Below are positions 6,174 to 8,758 of a DNA stretch of 8,758 nt, piece by piece (position 1 is the stretch's first letter; every line of letters starts with the position of its first letter). Source of the DNA: Clostridiales bacterium (GTDB taxonomy: Bacteria; Bacillota; Clostridia; Lachnospirales; Lachnospiraceae). A model generated the notes under the pieces. That model saw only the letters and a list, made by a program, of their open reading frames with translations. It was not told where the DNA came from and searched no databases. Location of the stretch: assembly GCA_018369015.1 (NCBI GenBank), contig JAGZDD010000167.1, forward strand, positions 1 through 8,758, read 5' to 3'. The translations under genes were made by a program, and so were the position numbers.

Positions 6174-7175
6174 ATGAAAATTTTATGTATCGGAGGAAGC
6201 GGGAATATTAGTACGTCTGTTGTGAAGCGGGGGCTTGCCCTTGGCCATGAAATGATGATTTTAAACCGGCATGGGGATTCTAAGCTGGAGGCGCTTGGCG
6301 CGCGCCATATTCCTTGTGATATTCACGAAGAAAACCAGCTTAAGGAGGCTGTTTGCGGCCTTGACATTGATGTGGCTATGGATTTTATTTGCTTTACACC
6401 GGAGGACGCCCGCCGGGATTACGAGGCTTTTAGCGGCCGGGTGCGCCAGTTTATTTTTATTAGCTCATGTACGGTCTATCAGAAGCCGTGTCTGACCACG
6501 CCGGTGACAGAGGATGTGCCATTGAAAAACCCGTACAGCGAATATGCGAGAAATAAAATGGCCTGCGAATTTTATTTTCTTGAACGTTACCGTGAGAATG
6601 ATTTCCCTGTAACGATTGTGCGGCCTTCCCATACTTACGGTGAAACAAAGCTTGTGGTAGGGCCTCTTATGGGCTGGCAGGTGCCTCACTGGACGCTTGC
6701 ACAGAGGATTCTTGACGGTAAACCGGTTATTGTCCATGACACCGGGCGCTCCCTGTGGACGATGACCCACAGTGACGATATTGCGGTGGGGATCTGCGGC
6801 CTTGCCGGGAATATTGCCTCGATCGGCCATGCCTTCCATATTACTAATGAAATGCCTATGACATGGAATGAAATCATGGACACCTATGGCTGGCTTTTGA
6901 ACCGGAAAATCAAGATTGTACATATCCCTACGGAATATATTAAAAAGCGCTTCCCGGAAATGGCGGAGGGCATTTATGGCGATATGTCGGAAAACGGTGT
7001 TTTTGACAATTCTAAAATCCGCCGTTTTGTACCGGAGTATATGCCCCATATAAGCTTAAGAGAGGGGCTTGCCCGTTCCTTTAAATGGTATGACGAGCAC
7101 CCGGAGGCAAAGGTTGTGGACAAGGAATATGACCGTTGGACCGATGAGCTGATCGCGGCGTGGGAGCGGATTTAA
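6174..7175 (+). CDS. NAD(P)-dependent epimerase/dehydratase-like SDR protein
   Basis: A 333-residue extended/atypical short-chain dehydrogenase. AGGAGG at 6158-6163 gives a clear start. The Rossmann domain begins at once (MKILCIGGSGNIS), with the dinucleotide loop GGSGNIS at 7-13, ending in Ser rather than the more common Gly. Asn31-Arg32 after the second strand could favour NADP. The catalytic set is visible: Ser97/Ser98 in FISSCTVY, and Tyr124-x3-Lys128 in YARNK. RPSHTYG (150-156) is the usual substrate-side loop of nucleotide-sugar epimerases. The C-terminal half (about 170-333) is a typical substrate-binding region. The likely role is redox or epimerisation of a sugar or similar metabolite; the substrate is not identifiable. 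It was probably the fourth gene of the marR-ABC operon, 15 nt behind the ABC stop before the MITE inserted. Confidence 0.88.
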   Translation: MKILCIGGSGNISTSVVKRGLALGHEMMILNRHGDSKLEALGARHIPCDIHEENQLKEAVCGLDIDVAMDFICFTPEDARRDYEAFSGRVRQFIFISSCTVYQKPCLTTPVTEDVPLKNPYSEYARNKMACEFYFLERYRENDFPVTIVRPSHTYGETKLVVGPLMGWQVPHWTLAQRILDGKPVIVHDTGRSLWTMTHSDDIAVGICGLAGNIASIGHAFHITNEMPMTWNEIMDTYGWLLNRKIKIVHIPTEYIKKRFPEMAEGIYGDMSENGVFDNSKIRRFVPEYMPHISLREGLARSFKWYDEHPEAKVVDKEYDRWTDELIAAWERI

Positions 7176-7180
7176 ATCCG
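7167..7180. repeat. 14-bp perfect palindrome across the SDR stop codon
   Basis: CGGATTTAAATCCG reads the same on both strands and contains the stop TAA at 7173-7175. It has no loop, so it is a poor RNA hairpin; it could be a protein site or chance. Confidence 0.4.
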
Positions 7181-7221
7181 AAAGTGCAAAAAAGCTGAAA
7201 TAAATAACGATGGAATCATAG

Positions 7222-7262
7222 ACAGAGTTCTAAGAAAGTATATCTTAGACTCTGTTTTTTTT
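7222..7262 (+). terminator. Intrinsic terminator of the exporter/SDR operon
   Basis: ACAGAGTTCTAAGA (7222-7235) pairs with TCTTAGACTCTGT (7243-7255), with one bulged T, a 7-nt loop, and then a run of eight T (7255-7262). It lies 46 nt after the SDR stop. Confidence 0.9.
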
Positions 7263-7266
7263 CCCT

Positions 7267-7365
7267 CAGACGTAGGGCGTTTAGCCCGAAGCGAGGATTT
7301 AGCCTTATTGGCGGCGGCTGCAGTGTTAGCTGCGCAAGTCCGAGATAGCATGGCTGAATAGTTAC
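7267..7365 (+). repeat. 99-nt repeat module, copy 2 (partial element)
   Basis: Ends in the same 17-bp sequence as the right end of the inserted element (CATGGCTGAATAGTTAC, 7349-7365). The rest matches the reverse complement of 5923-6021. The small hairpins are partly kept: GGGC/GCCC at 7276-7287, and GCAGT-GTTA-GCTGC, where a C-to-T change leaves a G-U pair in RNA. There is no second terminal repeat, no inner arm and no matching 8-bp flank, so this is a truncated element or the module on its own. It begins 4 nt after the operon terminator's T-run and fills much of the gap before the kinase promoter. Confidence 0.78.
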
Positions 7366-7426
7366 CTTTAAAAGTCGGATTTATGGCAGGAATGTCAAAA
7401 ATAGGTCATAATTTATTACGTAAAAT

Positions 7427-7435
7427 TGATATAAT
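7427..7435 (+). promoter_or_regulatory. Extended -10 promoter of the sensor kinase gene
   Basis: TGATATAAT is a perfect extended -10 (TGnTATAAT). No good -35 sits at the usual distance, which the TG extension can offset. A TTACGTAA palindrome (7416-7423) just upstream could be a regulator site. The predicted leader to the ATG at 7483 is about 40 nt. Confidence 0.65.
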
Positions 7436-7482
7436 AAATAAAAAAGGTATCATAATACAGTCATTGACGGAGGATAGAAAAG

Positions 7483-8758
7483 ATGAAGACAAAAAAAGAA
7501 CGAAGAATTAGTATTCGTTTAGGGATTTTTTTGGGATATGGTATATTGATGCTGTCGGTTGTGGCTGCGATATGTACCGGCGCTATTTATGTGACTAAAA
7601 AAATAATTATTACAGAAATAGGTAACTCAAGGATTGATGTGCTTTCTCAGATTGGAGCCAGGACAAAGCTGATTAAACATAGTATGCTGACGTTATCTAA
7701 TCTTATATATAATGATGCCACAATTACAGAGGCTGTTGATAAGAATTTTGGTGATGACAAAATACAAGAACAAGAAAAATTAATACGGGGGATTACTAAA
7801 AATTATGAGAGCGCATATAAAGAGCTTGATCTTGGCATTTACACAGTGATTAGCAGTGATAATTTTGATTACTGTTCAGAAAGCCATATGGACTACGATT
7901 TTAATAGGATTGATAAATGTCTGTGGTATAAAGATGTCGCTAAAAAAAGCGGAGATATTTACTGGGTCAGCACCTATGATGATACTTATTTAAAAAATGA
8001 AGGCCATTATGTTTTTTCTGCCGCACGTATTTATTACGATGAACATTCGGGAAAACGTACCGGAATACTGATGATCAGCGTACCCGAACGGGTGCTGCTC
8101 GATACATATAGAATCGCGCTTAACGGGAATAATTCAATATATATTGTCGATGCGGAGGGGAAAATTGTATCTCACGATAATCCCCGGCTTTTAGGGCTGA
8201 ATTATTATGATATGGATAGATTTTACAGTCTTGTTAAAGCGAACCATTTTAGCATTATTGAAAAAGTAGGGCAGAAATATCTTTTGTCAAATTATTATGA
8301 TGAAATGACTGGATGGACGATTGTTGAAGAAATTCCCCTGGCTTCTTTGATGGCTCCGATGCGGGAGCTTACAGGAACGATTTTATGCATTACAATTGCA
8401 TGTCTGTTCCTTGCATTTTGCCTGTCTTATATTTTGGCGCGGCTTACATCGAAGCCGATCAAAATTTTGTGCCAGCGCATGGAAAAGATAAAAGATGGAA
8501 ATATGGATGTTTCATTGAATATTTCCGGATGGGAAGAAACAAGGGAATTAGGCGAGTCATTTAATCGTATGCTTGCAGATCTCCGTATGCTTATGGAGCA
8601 GGTTAGAGAAAAGGAAGAAAAACGGAGAATTGCTGAACTTGATTTTTTGCAAATGCAGATTAACCCTCATTTTTTGTATAACACACTTTTTTCGATCAAA
8701 TGTATGGTAGAAATGGGCAAGACACAGAACGCGGTTAAAATGATGGATATATTTATCC
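7483..8758 (+). CDS. Sensor histidine kinase, LytS/YesM family (3' end outside window)
   Basis: 425 codons are visible and open to the right edge; the start ATG follows GGAGG (7469-7473) by 9 nt. Layout: basic N-terminus (1-12), membrane helix about 13-37, a large extracytoplasmic sensor about 38-296 resembling a double-CACHE domain (SIYIVDAEGKIVSHDNPRLLG at 218-238 in its distal half), second helix about 297-319, HAMP linker about 320-372, coiled coil to about 388, then the His_kinase region with QINPHFLYNTL, putative phospho-acceptor His396 (8668-8670). The ATP-binding domain lies past the edge. YesM-type kinases usually pair with an AraC-type YesN response regulator and often control carbohydrate uptake or glycan degradation; that regulator would be expected downstream. 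The gene is visibly more AT-rich than the ABC and SDR genes and has its own promoter. Confidence 0.92.
   Translation, partial: MKTKKERRISIRLGIFLGYGILMLSVVAAICTGAIYVTKKIIITEIGNSRIDVLSQIGARTKLIKHSMLTLSNLIYNDATITEAVDKNFGDDKIQEQEKLIRGITKNYESAYKELDLGIYTVISSDNFDYCSESHMDYDFNRIDKCLWYKDVAKKSGDIYWVSTYDDTYLKNEGHYVFSAARIYYDEHSGKRTGILMISVPERVLLDTYRIALNGNNSIYIVDAEGKIVSHDNPRLLGLNYYDMDRFYSLVKANHFSIIEKVGQKYLLSNYYDEMTGWTIVEEIPLASLMAPMRELTGTILCITIACLFLAFCLSYILARLTSKPIKILCQRMEKIKDGNMDVSLNISGWEETRELGESFNRMLADLRMLMEQVREKEEKRRIAELDFLQMQINPHFLYNTLFSIKCMVEMGKTQNAVKMMDIFI

Noticed and set aside
6465..7049. 194-codon antisense open frame opposite the SDR gene
   Set aside because: Lies wholly within a well-supported SDR coding region and shows no recognisable domain; a frame shadow.
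7176..7221. Further coding or regulatory sequence between the SDR stop and the terminator
   Set aside because: A short A-rich stretch with no ribosome site plus start codon and no strong pairing other than the palindrome already listed.
5923..7365. Composite transposon carrying the SDR gene as cargo
   Set aside because: The left flank CTAAATTA does not match the bases after 7365 (CTTTAAAA), whereas it matches 6150-6157 perfectly, so the recorded insertion is the 227-bp element alone. The repeat bracketing is kept as a weaker finding.
7267..7365. Copy 2 as a complete transposed element
   Set aside because: No left GTAACTATTCAGCC end lies between the SDR stop and 7267, and no 8-bp duplication is present.

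Overview
The window looks like a chromosomal segment of an anaerobic Gram-positive of the class Clostridia, most plausibly Lachnospiraceae. This is inferred from strong AGGAGG-type ribosome sites, moderate base composition, and the gene types: a GH78 rhamnosidase, a MarR-controlled two-gene ABC exporter, and a YesM-type sensor kinase. No rRNA, tRNA, CRISPR array or transposase gene is visible. All genes are on the + strand.

Region 1 (1-1836) holds the C-terminal two thirds or so of a GH78 alpha-L-rhamnosidase, open at the left edge, closed by an intrinsic terminator. Region 2 (about 1815-7262) is a compact transcription unit: a MarR-type repressor, two half-size ABC exporter subunits joined by a one-base stop/start overlap, and an NAD(P)-binding epimerase/dehydratase-like SDR protein, ended by a second intrinsic terminator. 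The ABC pair is a heterodimeric type IV exporter. The first subunit has three altered catalytic motifs (Walker A, Walker B, H-loop) and the second has canonical ones, so one ATP site should be degenerate and one active. A perfect 7-1-7 palindrome just before the marR start is a likely autoregulatory operator. Region 3 (7263-8758) holds a repeat copy, an extended -10 promoter, and the first 425 codons of a LytS/YesM-family histidine kinase, cut by the right edge.

The most striking feature is a 227-bp non-coding element (5923-6149) inserted between the second ABC gene and the SDR gene. It has perfect 17-bp terminal inverted repeats starting GTAA, a perfect 18-bp internal inverted repeat, several GC-rich hairpins, and perfect 8-bp flanking direct repeats (CTAAATTA). 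GTAA ends with 8-bp duplications are typical of the IS66 family, so it is read as an IS66-type non-autonomous element (MITE). Removing it and one copy of the duplication restores an uninterrupted operon in which the ABC stop codon is TAA and the SDR start lies 15 nt downstream. The insertion kept both the ABC protein and the SDR ribosome site intact, but it added a terminator-like hairpin between them. A second, partial copy (7267-7365), inverted relative to the left part of the first, lies just beyond the operon terminator. The two copies share a 99-nt module: one terminal repeat plus a structured block of about 79 nt.
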